Below, piece by piece: positions 1-11,780 of a DNA stretch of 64,000 nucleotides. The translations under genes were made by a program, and so were the position numbers. Location: positions 1 through 64,000 of the forward strand of contig NZ_BARE01000012.1 in NCBI RefSeq assembly GCF_000367345.1. Reading direction: 5' to 3'. The notes below the pieces were generated by a model. The model saw nothing but the letters and a program-made list of their open reading frames with translations. It did not search any database and was not told the origin of the DNA. Source of the stretch: Sphingobium xenophagum NBRC 107872. Lineage in GTDB: Bacteria > Pseudomonadota > Alphaproteobacteria > Sphingomonadales > Sphingomonadaceae. The first letter of the stretch is position 1, and every line of letters starts with the position of its first letter.

Positions 1-2
1 AG

Positions 3-2539
<2,537 letters not shown>

Positions 2540-2591
2540 GTCTTGCCAGCGGCAATCAAACACACCAAAACGACCTCGTCGCGATCAGCGC

Positions 2592-2639
2592 TTCTCATCC
2601 TGATCGTCGCTAACTTCTCATCCAGATCGTCGCGCTACA
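2592..2639. repeat. IS21 right terminal repeats
   Basis: The reverse complement reads TGTAGCGCGACGATC at the outer edge, against TGCTGCGCGACAATC at the left end (3-17). A second unit lies at 2592-2611. The matching pair of units defines the right boundary of the element at 2639. Confidence 0.88.
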
Positions 2640-2640
2640 G

Positions 2641-2796
2641 ACCAGCGTCATCATCACCACGAACCTCGCCTTCGGCGAATGGCCGACCGTGTTCGGCGAT
2701 CCCAAGATGACCACGGCGCTGCTCGACCGCGTCACCCACCACTGCGATATCGTCGAGACGGGCAACGACAGCTGGCGCTTCAAAAACCGCAGCTGA
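2641..2796 (+). pseudogene. 3' fragment of a second, different istB
   Basis: The frame from 2641 reads as an IstB C-terminus, with [19 protein letters not shown] and [16 protein letters not shown], and stops at 2794-2796. It differs clearly from the intact IstB upstream. The reading frame is cut at the right edge of the complete IS21 element, so that element apparently inserted into this gene. The 5' part should lie to the left of the window. Confidence 0.85.
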
Positions 2797-2950
2797 CAGC
2801 CACCTTCGGCGCCTTCAAAAATCTATCTTGCGCTGCGCGCGCCTCCGGTCGGGCTACGCCCGCCCTCCGCCGCACGCAGCGCAAGGCCATCTTCAACAAA
2901 CCAGCATCATATTATCTGAAAAGGGGGTCCCTTTTGAACGCCGTTTGACA
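2797..2950 (+). mobile_element. Probable right end of the interrupted second IS21-like element
   Basis: Downstream of the istB fragment comes about 150 bp of non-coding DNA ending in a palindromic stretch (AAAGGGGGTCCCTTTTGAA around 2920-2939) and TTGACA at 2945-2950. The reverse complement starts TGTCAAACGG, matching the TG...CA rule of IS21 ends. The boundary is inferred because the partner end is outside the window. Confidence 0.4.
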
Positions 2951-3240
2951 ATTCCAGGCGATCATCGACCACCTTGGCGCGCAACTCGCTCGCATTGACG
3001 CCCTCGCCTAGTGATCGGGCGATGATTTGCCAGCGGATGACGGCGCAGATAGCTCCAAGCCATGGTCCGCAAAGCCATAAATGCCCGTTGGTGATTTGCC
3101 GATGTCGCAATAGAGCGCTGTCAAAAAGCGCGAACACGCTAACGTACGGGTATGGCCAACCTTGCCGATAGCTTGTTTGGTGTTTCAACCCATCGCGCGA
3201 GGGGTATGCGTGTCAGTGTTTTATGCATGCCCGCTGTAGC
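2951..3240. other. Intergenic debris
   Basis: No intact gene is visible. A short open frame at 2952-3011 (ending IDHLGAQLARIDALA, then TAG) could be the C-terminus of a lost gene, possibly another transposase. Short frames on both strands across 3012-3240 have no recognisable family features. Confidence 0.4.
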
Positions 3241-3360
3241 TGACACCTCAACGAAATGTACGTCAAGATCAACAGAGAGATGTCGATCTGGCGTGCCATC
3301 GATCATGAGCGCGAAATGCTGGAGAGTCATTTAACGAAAAGACAGAATAAAAGGGATAAT
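3241..3360 (+). pseudogene. Decayed IS6-family transposase fragment
   Basis: In the frame beginning at the TGA at 3241 the sequence reads HLNEMYVKINREMSIWRAID followed by HEREMLESHLTKRQNK. This corresponds to the IS6-family core WHLDEtYvKi..e..YLWRAvDheGevLes.vTk. The Trp codon before HLNE has become a stop and the catalytic Asp of HLDE is Asn. Only about 35 codons remain, with nothing recognisable upstream or downstream, so it is a dead scrap. Confidence 0.75.
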
Positions 3361-3425
3361 ATAGGCCAGGCAAACTTATATTAAACTAAGTAGCACTTCA
3401 AATTGTTGAACAAAAATCTGTTTTA

Positions 3426-3614
3426 CTATTTATCACTTTCTGTCTTTTCCTCGATCATTCTGGCGGCTTCAATCAAACTTTTGCCGGTTTCTGATGCAGC
3501 ATAGGCAGTCATGGTCACCGCGACCCCATTAGGCCCATCAAGCAGGACAAACCCTTCTGCCACGCTCGCTTTTCCGGGCAGCGAGTGAACACTGGTATCT
3601 TCTGGCGGTATCAT
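3426..3614 (-). CDS. Small conserved-looking hypothetical protein (62 aa)
   Basis: A 62-residue acidic protein without signal peptide, membrane segment or known motif. Its ATG overlaps the stop codon of the upstream Crp/Fnr regulator (ATGA at 3611-3614), which suggests co-translation. The central part (residues 17-45) is rich in Gly, Val and Ala and the C-terminus is charged. The function is unknown. The overlap with a regulator and its normal base composition make it a plausible real gene rather than a chance frame. Confidence 0.6.
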   Translation of the reverse strand: MIPPEDTSVHSLPGKASVAEGFVLLDGPNGVAVTMTAYAASETGKSLIEAARMIEEKTESDK

Positions 3615-4402
3615 GATGTTAGCCTTTCGACGCCTGAGCGATCCGATATAGTTTCAATGTAGAGATAGGCGGGATTAAACTGACCTCTGCGGGCCAGACC
3701 TTCGACGTCGAGAATTTCCACGAGCGATGAGCGAAAGATGCACAATCGCTCTTCCCGCAACTGCCGCAGCACGCGATTGGTGTGAACACTTGTTATGCCG
3801 CAGATTTCCGAAATATCCGCCTGGGTTAGCCCCAGGGCAAAGCGTTTTCCGTCGCTCAAGCCGACCGGCACCAGGCGGGCGTTGGTTTCAGACAGAAAAT
3901 GCGCCACACGCCCAACTGCGTCCAGCCGTCCCAGGCGGAAGAGCCACGCCCGGTGCATGGCAGCATCGAGCAGGGTGGAAAACCATAGCTTGCGCGTGAG
4001 CTCGGGCATTGTCGCGTTGATGTCGTCCAAAGCCTTGTGCGGAATGACTGCAATCGTCGCCGCTGTCAGGCTTGCGACATCATGATCCAATATCTTGAGC
4101 GGATAGCCGTGCAGGTCCAGAAAATCCCCTGGCACTTGGACAGCGACGAGCTGGCGCATCCCTTCGCGATCGTCCAGGTAACGGCACATGAAGCCCTCCA
4201 GCAGCAACATGCTCACGGACAGCGTGTCACCAGCCTGCACCACAGTCTTGCGCGCATCGATCGTTCGTATTTCGAAAACCGCTTTTTCCAGAATGGCGCG
4301 TTCATGAACATCCAGTTCGACGCCGCGACGATCCCTTAGAAATTTGTCGGTAAACAAGATTGGTCCTTCACGGCGAAAAAACCTGGGTTTGGACAATAGC
4401 AA
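3611..4402 (-). CDS. Crp/Fnr-family transcriptional regulator
   Basis: Residues about 45-150 form a cyclic-nucleotide-binding-like beta-barrel (VVQAGDTLSVSMLLLEGF, VPGDFLDLHGY). Residues about 190-220 hold a winged HTH (LTQADISEICGITSVHTNRV). No FNR-type N-terminal cysteine cluster is present, so an oxygen-sensing iron-sulfur role is unlikely. The longest frame begins at a TTG (4402); a start nearer ILFTDKF about 15 residues in is also possible. It is divergent from the catalase gene, which it may control; that is inference from position. Confidence 0.88.
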   Translation of the reverse strand: MLLSKPRFFRREGPILFTDKFLRDRRGVELDVHERAILEKAVFEIRTIDARKTVVQAGDTLSVSMLLLEGFMCRYLDDREGMRQLVAVQVPGDFLDLHGYPLKILDHDVASLTAATIAVIPHKALDDINATMPELTRKLWFSTLLDAAMHRAWLFRLGRLDAVGRVAHFLSETNARLVPVGLSDGKRFALGLTQADISEICGITSVHTNRVLRQLREERLCIFRSSLVEILDVEGLARRGQFNPAYLYIETISDRSGVERLTS

Positions 4403-4616
4403 CGGTCCGTGGCGACGCCGTATCCAGCCGCCGGAAATAAATCGCTATAACGTACATTAGTTTTGGATCCGTCGGCGCAACTTGCTGAAGAGCGCCGGGT
4501 TATCTCTCCGCAAGTGCCACGGGTTCCCGACCATGCGGGAATTCGCATTTATCTCGGATGGCCCTCAAACGTGCTGGAAACGCCTCCGGCGCCTCTCTCG
4601 TGCATAAGGATGCCCC
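4403..4616. promoter_or_regulatory. Divergent control region between the Crp/Fnr gene and katE
   Basis: These 214 bp separate two divergent genes and must hold both promoters. A weak match to an EcfG-type stress promoter (GGAAAC at 4576, 17-bp spacer, CGTG at 4599) is present. It lies so close to the start that it would remove the Shine-Dalgarno AAGGA at 4606-4610. No convincing Crp/Fnr palindrome was recognised by eye. Confidence 0.4.
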
Positions 4617-6794
4617 ATGCCTCAGTCCCCTCCCGCCGCCGGTAAAGTTCCCGGCGGTGCGCCCAAAAAGGCTTCTCGACCTGCACCTGCCGAAACTCTC
4701 TCAATGAACTTTGCAGAACCGCAGGCAGAAGGTGGCGAAACGCATCAGGTTGCCGGAGGAGACGTCGCGGTCTTGACGACGGCACATGGCATCCAGGTTG
4801 CCGATGATCAGAACAGCCTGAAACAGGGTGCGCGTGGCCCAACCTTGCTGGAGGACGCGCATTTCCGCGAAAAACTGTTTCATTTTGACCATGAAAGAAT
4901 CCCCGAGCGCGTTGTCCATGCTCGCGGCTACGGTGCGCACGGCTATTTCGAACTGACGGAATCCTTAAGCGACGTCACCCGCGCGGATGTCCTCCAGCGG
5001 GTCGGCGAACGCGTTCCCGCTTTCGTGCGCTTCTCCACGGTCGCAGGGTCCAAAGGCTCCGCCGATCTGGCCCGCGACGTGCGCGGCTTTGCCGTGAAGC
5101 TCTACACGCAGGAAGGCAATTGGGACATTGTCGGCAATAATATCCCTGTCTTCTTCATACAGGACGCGATCAAATTCCCCGATTTGATCCACGCCGCCAA
5201 GCCGGAGCCGGACCGAGACTTTCCGCAGGCGCAGACTGCACATGACAATTTCTGGGACTTTATCAGCCTGACGCCCGAAAGCTTCCATATGGTGATGTGG
5301 ACGATGTCGGACCGCGCTATTCCGCGTTCGCTGCGCACAATGGAGGGCTTTGGCGTCCACACCTTCCGCCTCGTCAATGCGGATGGCAAATCGACCTTCG
5401 TCAAATTCCACTGGAAGCCCAAGCAGGGCCTGCAATCGGTCATGTGGAACGAGGCGGTCAAGATTAACGGCGCTGATCCTGACTTCCATCGTCGCGACCT
5501 GTGGGACGCGATCAACGCCGGGGACTTTCCCGAATGGGAGCTAGGCGTTCAACTGTTTGACGATGCGTTTGCCGACAGCTTCGACTTCGACGTGCTGGAT
5601 GCAACCAAGCTGATTCCGGAAGAATTGGTGCCTGTCCGCATCGTTGGGCGTTTGGTTCTGGACCGGGTCGTCGACAATTTCTTTGCCGAAACGGAACAGG
5701 TCGCCTTCATGACCCAGAATGTACCGCCGGGCATCGATTTCAGTAACGACCCGCTGCTCCAGGGCCGCAATTTTTCCTATCTTGATACTCAGATCAAGCG
5801 TCTGGGCAGCACCAACTTCACCCATTTGCCGATCAACGCACCCAAATGCCCGATGGCCCATTTCCAGCAGGATGGGCATATGGCGATGCGCAATCCCAAG
5901 GGGCGCGCCAATTATGAGCCCAATAGCTGGGGGGCGGCGCAGGGCGGTCCGCGCGAAGACCCGGTGCGTGGCTTTAACAGTTTCACGCAGGAGGCCGATG
6001 GCTCCAAACAGCGGGTCCGTTCAGAAAGCTTCGCCGATCATTACAGCCAGGCGCGACAATTCTTTACCAGCCAGACGCCGATCGAGCAGAAGCATATCGG
6101 CGACGCTATCGTGTTTGAACTGAGCAAGGTCGAACGTCCCGACATTCGCTCACGAACCGTCTCGCACCTGATCAACATCGACGCTACTCTGGCGCAAACT
6201 GTTGCTGACGGGCTTGGTCTTGCCTTGCCCGACCCGGCAAAGGCTGCGCGACCCACCATGATGGACCTGCCGACGTCTGATGCACTGAGCATCCTCAAAA
6301 ACGGGCCGGACAGTTTCAAGGGGCGCAAGCTGGGCATCCTCATGACCGACGGCGCTGATGCTGTCGTCTTTAATGCGCTGGTAAAGGCGGTCGACAAGGA
6401 GGGTGCGGTTTACGAGGTTGTCGCGCCCAAGATCGGCGGCGTGACCCTGTCGGATGGCACAGCGGTTCCGGCCAAACAGAAGATAGACGGGGGGCCCTCC
6501 GTTCTGTTCGACGCCATTGCCGTGGTGGCGTCAGAGGAAGGCGCTGCGCTGCTAGCCATGGACGCGGCCGCCAAGGATTTCGTCACGGATGCCTTTGCGC
6601 ATTGCAAATATATCGGTTTGACAGCCGAGGCGCAGGCCTTGTTTGAAAAGGCAGGGATAGCCGATGATCTGGACGAAGCCTGCCTGCCGCTGGCGACAGC
6701 AAAGGATGCCCGGTCATTCCTGACCGCTTGCCGGGCGTTGCGCTACTGGTCGCGCGAACTGACGGTCGATCTGGACGCCCAGCCCGACGCCTGA
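4617..6794 (+). CDS. katE: Large-subunit (clade 2) heme catalase, KatE/HPII type
   Basis: At 725 residues this is the long catalase class that breaks down hydrogen peroxide. The heme-site histidine is in [13 protein letters not shown], the distal Asn in [14 protein letters not shown], and the proximal heme-ligand Tyr in [12 protein letters not shown]. After about residue 560 comes the flavodoxin/DJ-1-like domain typical of this class ([16 protein letters not shown]). The start at 4617 gives a Pro/Lys-rich N-terminal extension, normal for HPII enzymes, with AAGGA just upstream. No signal peptide is seen, so it is cytoplasmic. Confidence 0.96.
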   Translation: MPQSPPAAGKVPGGAPKKASRPAPAETLSMNFAEPQAEGGETHQVAGGDVAVLTTAHGIQVADDQNSLKQGARGPTLLEDAHFREKLFHFDHERIPERVVHARGYGAHGYFELTESLSDVTRADVLQRVGERVPAFVRFSTVAGSKGSADLARDVRGFAVKLYTQEGNWDIVGNNIPVFFIQDAIKFPDLIHAAKPEPDRDFPQAQTAHDNFWDFISLTPESFHMVMWTMSDRAIPRSLRTMEGFGVHTFRLVNADGKSTFVKFHWKPKQGLQSVMWNEAVKINGADPDFHRRDLWDAINAGDFPEWELGVQLFDDAFADSFDFDVLDATKLIPEELVPVRIVGRLVLDRVVDNFFAETEQVAFMTQNVPPGIDFSNDPLLQGRNFSYLDTQIKRLGSTNFTHLPINAPKCPMAHFQQDGHMAMRNPKGRANYEPNSWGAAQGGPREDPVRGFNSFTQEADGSKQRVRSESFADHYSQARQFFTSQTPIEQKHIGDAIVFELSKVERPDIRSRTVSHLINIDATLAQTVADGLGLALPDPAKAARPTMMDLPTSDALSILKNGPDSFKGRKLGILMTDGADAVVFNALVKAVDKEGAVYEVVAPKIGGVTLSDGTAVPAKQKIDGGPSVLFDAIAVVASEEGAALLAMDAAAKDFVTDAFAHCKYIGLTAEAQALFEKAGIADDLDEACLPLATAKDARSFLTACRALRYWSRELTVDLDAQPDA

Positions 6795-6871
6795 TCGCGG
6801 ATCTCTACGAAAATCAACGGGGAGATGGCTTCACGCCATCCCCAACCACGCGCGCGAGAGGATGACACTCT

Positions 6872-8026
6872 ATGCGGATCGGCATCATCGCCCATCTCAA
6901 ACATCCGATAGCCGAGCCCTTTGCCGGTGGATTGGAAATGCACACGCATCTGCTGGCAAGGTCGCTGAGGGATCGAGGCCATGCAGTGACTCTGTTCGCT
7001 TCATCTCGATCGCAGCCGGGGATCAATCTGGAAGCGATCTGCGCCGAAACCGCGATACAGACTGTGGGTACGACCGAAGCCAGCGACGTGCCCTTCTTTC
7101 GCGAGCATCATGCCTATCTCAGTCTCATGACCGATTTACGCCATCGCGACTTCGACATCATCCATAACAATTCGCTCCATTATCTGCCTGTAGCTATGGC
7201 CGACAGCCTGCCCATGCCGATGGTGACGACGTTGCACACGCCGCCCTTCTGCTGGCTGGAAAGTGGTATCCGCCTATGTACAGCGCGCAGCCACAGTTTC
7301 GTCGCCGTGTCGCGCTCGGTTGCCGCTCTCTGGAACCACGTCACACATAGCGACGCAGTGATATGGAACGGCATCGACCTGCAAAAATTTGCTTTCCATC
7401 CTCAGCCCGCCGCCGATCCCTATCTGGTCTGGTATGGCCGCATCGTCCCGGAGAAGGGATTGCATCTGGCGATCGAAGCTGCCCGGCGCATTGGCCTTTC
7501 GCTGAAGATTGCAGGGCCAATCCTCGACGATGATTATTACCGGACACAGATTGCACCGGCGCTGAGTCAGGATGTCGCTCATGTCGGACATCTGACTCAC
7601 GAGCAACTCGCCCACCTCGTTGGCGGCGCGCGCGCCTTCCTCTGCACACCCATGTGGGATGAACCTTATGGCTTGGTCGTTGCCGAAGCGCTCGCCTGCG
7701 GCGTGCCGGTCGCGGCCTTTGCGCGCGGGGCGATCCCTGAAATATTGGATTCCAAATGCGGGGTCCTTGCAGTTCCGGATGACGTGACCTCGCTGGCCAA
7801 CGCTGTGCTGGCCGCGTTGGCGCTGGACCGCAGCGCGTGTCGGACCAGAGCGGAACAGATGTGCGATGCCGACCGCATGGTCGATAATTATGAGGCGCTA
7901 TATCTGCGTCAGATTGCCAAGGCGGCTTCAACTGTCTGCAGCGAAAAAACAGCATCCATCCATCTGATGCCCTCGACACGCCTGCCCCATTCGGCATCAA
8001 GCCCTAGATCGGCCTCGCTTGGCTGA
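6872..8026 (+). CDS. GT4-family glycosyltransferase
   Basis: A 384-residue GT-B fold enzyme. The N-terminal domain starts MRIGIIAHLKHPIAEPFAGG with the usual GG(L)E donor/acceptor loop. The C-terminal Glycos_transf_1 domain shows YGRIVPEKGLHLAIEA and the EPYGLVVAEALACGVPV nucleotide-sugar motif (the E..G..EAxAcG signature). It probably transfers a hexose from a nucleotide sugar at the membrane face. It is the first gene of a tightly packed seven-gene operon; GAGAGGA precedes the start. The last 30 residues are Ser/Pro-rich and lie outside the domain. Confidence 0.9.
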   Translation: MRIGIIAHLKHPIAEPFAGGLEMHTHLLARSLRDRGHAVTLFASSRSQPGINLEAICAETAIQTVGTTEASDVPFFREHHAYLSLMTDLRHRDFDIIHNNSLHYLPVAMADSLPMPMVTTLHTPPFCWLESGIRLCTARSHSFVAVSRSVAALWNHVTHSDAVIWNGIDLQKFAFHPQPAADPYLVWYGRIVPEKGLHLAIEAARRIGLSLKIAGPILDDDYYRTQIAPALSQDVAHVGHLTHEQLAHLVGGARAFLCTPMWDEPYGLVVAEALACGVPVAAFARGAIPEILDSKCGVLAVPDDVTSLANAVLAALALDRSACRTRAEQMCDADRMVDNYEALYLRQIAKAASTVCSEKTASIHLMPSTRLPHSASSPRSASLG

Positions 8027-8036
8027 CGAGCGCGCC

Positions 8037-8954
8037 ATGACGCTGTGCGTCTGCGTGCCTGCGCGGAATGAGTCGGCACGCCTGCCGATATTGCTCGATG
8101 CGCTTGCGATGCAGGACTGGCCCGATCCGATCCCGGTTTCGATAGCCATCAACAACAGTGGCGACAATAGCCGCGCTGTTGTCGAGGCCGCCCGCCAGCG
8201 TCACGCCGGGCGGCTCAATATAGGCATAACCGAACATATCTTCGCGCCGGACCTTGCGCACGCCGGATCAGCCCGGCGGCTGGCAATGGACAAGGGCCTC
8301 GAGCTTCTGCCTGCACTGGACAAGGCTGCTCTCGTCAGTACGGACGCCGACAGCCGCCCTCCGACCGACTGGCTGCGCAATATCGCCGCTGCCTTTTCGC
8401 GTGGCGCCGACTTGGTGGGCGGCCGGATTGACATAGATGGCGCAGAACCCCTGCCACCTCAAGTGCAGCGCTTGCGCATGGCATGGGACCGGTATTGGGT
8501 GAACGTCCGTACCATCGAGGATATGATCGATCCTCTGCCCTGGGACCCCGCGCCCCGCCATGGTGATCATACCGGCGCTTCGCTCGCCATTCGCGCTGCG
8601 CTTTATCTCGCCTGCGGCGGTGTTCCCGCAATCGCGAGCGGAGAGGACCGCGCGCTCGTAACGGCAGCACTCGCCCAGGGCGGGCGGCTTGTCCATCCCG
8701 TCATGGTCTCCACACGGGTCTCGCCACGGCTGGATGGACGCGCGGACGGCGGCATGGCGGCCGGGATGCAGACATTGTTCGCGAGCGCCCAAAAAAACAT
8801 CTCACCCATGGCGCCAGCCTTCACCCATTGGCACGAACGCGCGCACTGGCGCAGGCAATTGCGTATGCAGCCCGATGGCGCTGCTTTGATCGCTTTGCAA
8901 GAACCCCTGCTGCCCCCGATGCCGCATGACATGGTGCTGGAACTCCAGCCATGA
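8037..8954 (+). CDS. GT2-family glycosyltransferase
   Basis: About 305 residues with a GT-A fold: LCVCVPARNESARLPILLDA at the N-terminus and a DxD-type metal site in VSTDADSRPP. GHHTGASLAIR-like sequence (HGDHTGASLAIR) and SGEDRALV form the acceptor side. The ATG at 8037 is preferred over an in-frame TTG at 8019 that would overlap the previous gene. It ends within the ATGA shared with the next gene. The C-terminal 80 residues lack the usual transmembrane helices. Sugar specificity cannot be read. Confidence 0.85.
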   Translation: MTLCVCVPARNESARLPILLDALAMQDWPDPIPVSIAINNSGDNSRAVVEAARQRHAGRLNIGITEHIFAPDLAHAGSARRLAMDKGLELLPALDKAALVSTDADSRPPTDWLRNIAAAFSRGADLVGGRIDIDGAEPLPPQVQRLRMAWDRYWVNVRTIEDMIDPLPWDPAPRHGDHTGASLAIRAALYLACGGVPAIASGEDRALVTAALAQGGRLVHPVMVSTRVSPRLDGRADGGMAAGMQTLFASAQKNISPMAPAFTHWHERAHWRRQLRMQPDGAALIALQEPLLPPMPHDMVLELQP

Positions 8955-9994
8955 CCCGTCGCCCTATCGGCTACTATGTTCATCATCATGGCGCCGGCCA
9001 TCGCGCGCGGGCGGAGGCGATCGCCGCCGCCATCGACTGGCCTGTCGTCCTACTGGGCACGGGGCTGGGCACGACAGGGATTGACCTGTGCGATGACCGC
9101 CCCCTTTCTGGCAGCTTCGACGGTGTGGATGAGACGGCTTCACGCCCCGCTGCCTTGCACTACGCGCCTCTGGACCATGAAGGCGTACGGTCCCGCGTGG
9201 CCCAGATCGCCCAGTGGATCGCAACCGCGCGGCCTGCATTGCTGGTGGTCGATGTTTCGGTTGAAGTGGCGATGCTGGCCCGCCTCGCATCGGTCCCCAC
9301 CATCTATGTGCGGCTTAACGGCGATCGCAGCGACTTAGCCCATCTTGACGCTTTCAGGGGCGCGACAGCGCTGCTTGCGCCGTTTCATCGCGACTTGGAA
9401 ATGGCATCGACGCCGCCGTGGATCAGGAACAAGAGCCGTTATCTTCCCGGCATTACGCCAGCCACACCGGATCATCTTGCCGAAGATAACAGGATACTCG
9501 TGGTGATCGGACGGGGCGGCCCGCCGGGCGATGGCTCAGCGATCGCGCAAGCGGCCCGTGCCTGCCCAAATATGCAATGGCGGGTGATCGGGCCGGTAAC
9601 CTCAACGACCGATCGACCCGCAAATCTCGATCTGGCTGGATGGGTCAACGATCCGGTTCAAGAAATCGCCCGCGCTGGGCTGATAATTGGCGCTGCAGGA
9701 GACGGTTTGGTGAGTGCGGTTCTTGCTGCCAACCGTCCTTTCCTCTGTATCCCCGAGGACCGCCCTTTTAACGAGCAGTTGGCTACAGCGCTCGGGCTGG
9801 GTCGGCTGAACGCTGCAGTCGTTCTGGAAACATGGCCGTCTCCCGACCATTGGCCAGGCTTGATCCGCCAAGCAAAAATGCTCCCGTCGCAATGCCGCAA
9901 GCGTCTGCACGATCGCGATGGCGTAGATACGGCCGCTCGCTGGCTTGCGGGAATGGCCGCGGCTGCTGTTCAAGAACTGGACCCTGTCGCATGA
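8951..9994 (+). CDS. GT-B glycosyltransferase-like protein (MurG/GT28-like C-terminus)
   Basis: A 347-residue protein starting with GYYVHHHGAGHRARAEAIAA, a UDP-glycosyltransferase-type N-terminal loop. The C-terminal half has LDLAGWVNDPVQEIARAGLI, then GAAGDGLVSAVLAANRPFLC and EDRPFNEQLATA, resembling the acceptor/donor region of GT28 enzymes. It sits between a GT2 gene and an acyl-CoA-dehydrogenase-like gene, overlapping both by ATGA. It probably adds a sugar in the same pathway. It is more divergent than the other transferases here, so substrate and donor are uncertain. Confidence 0.72.
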   Translation: MTRRPIGYYVHHHGAGHRARAEAIAAAIDWPVVLLGTGLGTTGIDLCDDRPLSGSFDGVDETASRPAALHYAPLDHEGVRSRVAQIAQWIATARPALLVVDVSVEVAMLARLASVPTIYVRLNGDRSDLAHLDAFRGATALLAPFHRDLEMASTPPWIRNKSRYLPGITPATPDHLAEDNRILVVIGRGGPPGDGSAIAQAARACPNMQWRVIGPVTSTTDRPANLDLAGWVNDPVQEIARAGLIIGAAGDGLVSAVLAANRPFLCIPEDRPFNEQLATALGLGRLNAAVVLETWPSPDHWPGLIRQAKMLPSQCRKRLHDRDGVDTAARWLAGMAAAAVQELDPVA

Positions 9995-11106
9995 CCCTAT
10001 CCCACCATACCCGTTCCAGCATCGACAGCCCGATCGCGCGCGCGGAGGCGATCACCCCCACCCTTGTCGCGCTTGGCAGCCGCTATGATGCCGCACCAGT
10101 CTTTCCGGTCGAGAGCCTGAAGGCGCTGGTCGCAGCCGACATCCATCGCACGTTCGCTCCCATCGAAAGCGGCGGCGAAGCCTTTGAGGACGCCGCCGCC
10201 CGCAACCAGTGTTTGATGCGCATCCTGCGGATCGTCGGTCGCGCAGACCTTAGCGTCGGACGGCTCTATGAAGGCCATGTCAACGCACTCGCATTGTTCG
10301 ACTGGTTTGGCTCTGCTGCTCAAAAGGCCGAATTGGGCCGAAAACTTGATCAGGGCGCCTTTTACGGTGTGTGGGCCACCGAGCCGCCGCCGGGCGTGCA
10401 GCTATGCCAATCCATACTGCGGAGCGGCAAGTCTTTCGCGACAGGCGCAGGGGGACTTGCCTATGCCATCATCACCGCGCAGCCCGAACAGGGCGAGCGG
10501 CAACTGGTCGTCGTTCGTGCCGACGAACCCGCCCGGACAGACCTGTCGCAATGGCGGGTCAGGGGTATGCGGGCAACGGGCAGCGGCCTCTATGACCTGA
10601 CGGGCATGGCGATCGATCCATCTCACCTGCTGGGCCGGCCCGGCGACTATGACCGCGAACCGCGCTTCACCACCGGCGCCTGGCGCTTTACTGCCGTGCA
10701 ACTGGGTGGAATCGAGGCGCTGCTGACGCAAACGCGGCTCGCCATGTCTGATGCAGCGCGCGCCGATCCGCTGCAACGCGCCAAATTCGCCGACGCTGTT
10801 GCTGCGGCCCGCACCGCCTATCTTTGGATCCGCGAATGCGCACTCCGCGCTGCGCACGACGATCCCGATGGTCCCGCTTTCGCCCGCATGACGCGCGGCA
10901 TTGTTGAGCGTGCAGGTCTGGACGTGATGGAGTTGGCGACGCGCATCATCGGCACGCGCAGCGCGATGGACGGCGAAAGGATCGATAAAATCATCCGCGA
11001 CCTCAGCCTCTATCTGCGACAGGGCGGACCTGACTATGCCCGCGATCAGGCCGCGCTCGCCTGGCTGGACCATGACGCATGGGGCGCGGAGGACGCCTTG
11101 TGGTAG
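9991..11106 (+). CDS. Acyl-CoA dehydrogenase-like flavoprotein
   Basis: 371 residues. The ATG at 9991 overlaps the preceding stop (ATGA); an in-frame extension back to 9832 would lie inside the previous gene and is rejected. The middle domain (YGVWATEPPPGVQL, ATGAGGLAYAIITA) and C-terminal helices (ELATRIIGTRSAMDGERIDK, IIRDLSLYLRQGG) follow the acyl-CoA dehydrogenase fold. Members placed in glycan operons are not assigned. It could desaturate an acyl chain or oxidise a sugar-linked group; both are inference. No standalone electron-transfer flavoprotein is nearby. Confidence 0.8.
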   Translation: MTLSHHTRSSIDSPIARAEAITPTLVALGSRYDAAPVFPVESLKALVAADIHRTFAPIESGGEAFEDAAARNQCLMRILRIVGRADLSVGRLYEGHVNALALFDWFGSAAQKAELGRKLDQGAFYGVWATEPPPGVQLCQSILRSGKSFATGAGGLAYAIITAQPEQGERQLVVVRADEPARTDLSQWRVRGMRATGSGLYDLTGMAIDPSHLLGRPGDYDREPRFTTGAWRFTAVQLGGIEALLTQTRLAMSDAARADPLQRAKFADAVAAARTAYLWIRECALRAAHDDPDGPAFARMTRGIVERAGLDVMELATRIIGTRSAMDGERIDKIIRDLSLYLRQGGPDYARDQAALAWLDHDAWGAEDALW

Positions 11107-11780
11107 GTCTCTCTCTATCTGCGAAGCCGTGGCGAACGCTGCGTTGGCTGGTTCTTGCGCCCCATCCCGATGATGAGACGCTGGGGGCTGGCGCGCTTAT
11201 TGCTCAGACGGCGAAGTCGGGGCGGCTGGCGGGCCTTGTCTATCTCACCGACGGGTCTGGTTCGCATGAGACAATGCCGGGCAGGTCGGGGACATTGGTA
11301 AGCAGCCGAAAGCGCGAAGCCGCCACCGCCTTTCACCGCCTGACGGGCAACCGCAATCAACCGCCGGTGCATCTTGACTGGCAGGACGCCTCCCCCGTCC
11401 CGCCGGGACATCCTGCTTTCGATCGCGCCGCGCGACGGCTGACCGCACTGTGCCGACGCTGGCAGGTCGATGCTCTGGCCGTCACTGCCCATCACGAACC
11501 CCATTGCGACCATGAAGCCGCTGCACAACTGGCCTATGCAGTGGGAAAGCGGAGCAAGGGCAGGCTGGTAATTGCCGAATATGTCGTCTGGGCTCTGCCG
11601 CCGACCTCCTCCAGCCATCGCGAATTGCGCACCGCGCCCATGCTGCGCGGACAGCGCCGCCTTGCCCTGGCCGCGCACCGCAGCCAGCTTACCGTGTCCC
11701 ACGGTCCCGGATTTCGGCTGCCTGCTACGCGTCGTGCGATGCCCGCCAGCGACATCCTCTACCTGCGGAGAGCCTCATGA
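11079..11780 (+). CDS. PIG-L family deacetylase
   Basis: LmbE/PIG-L zinc hydrolase of about 226-233 residues. The metal motif PHPDDETLGAG lies near residue 30 and the second histidine in the VTAHHEPHCDHEA stretch near residue 140. Such enzymes remove N-acetyl groups from GlcNAc-type sugars. The start is ambiguous: ATG at 11079 overlaps the preceding gene by 28 bp, while GTG at 11100 overlaps by 7 bp. Its position next to glycosyltransferases and a NodS-like methyltransferase suggests it deacetylates an amino sugar before further modification. Confidence 0.9.
   Translation: MGRGGRLVVGLSLSAKPWRTLRWLVLAPHPDDETLGAGALIAQTAKSGRLAGLVYLTDGSGSHETMPGRSGTLVSSRKREAATAFHRLTGNRNQPPVHLDWQDASPVPPGHPAFDRAARRLTALCRRWQVDALAVTAHHEPHCDHEAAAQLAYAVGKRSKGRLVIAEYVVWALPPTSSSHRELRTAPMLRGQRRLALAAHRSQLTVSHGPGFRLPATRRAMPASDILYLRRAS

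Noticed and set aside
4576-4602. EcfG-type general-stress promoter before katE (GGAAAC-N17-CGTG)
   Set aside because: Both boxes deviate from consensus and the implied transcript would start inside or after the Shine-Dalgarno.
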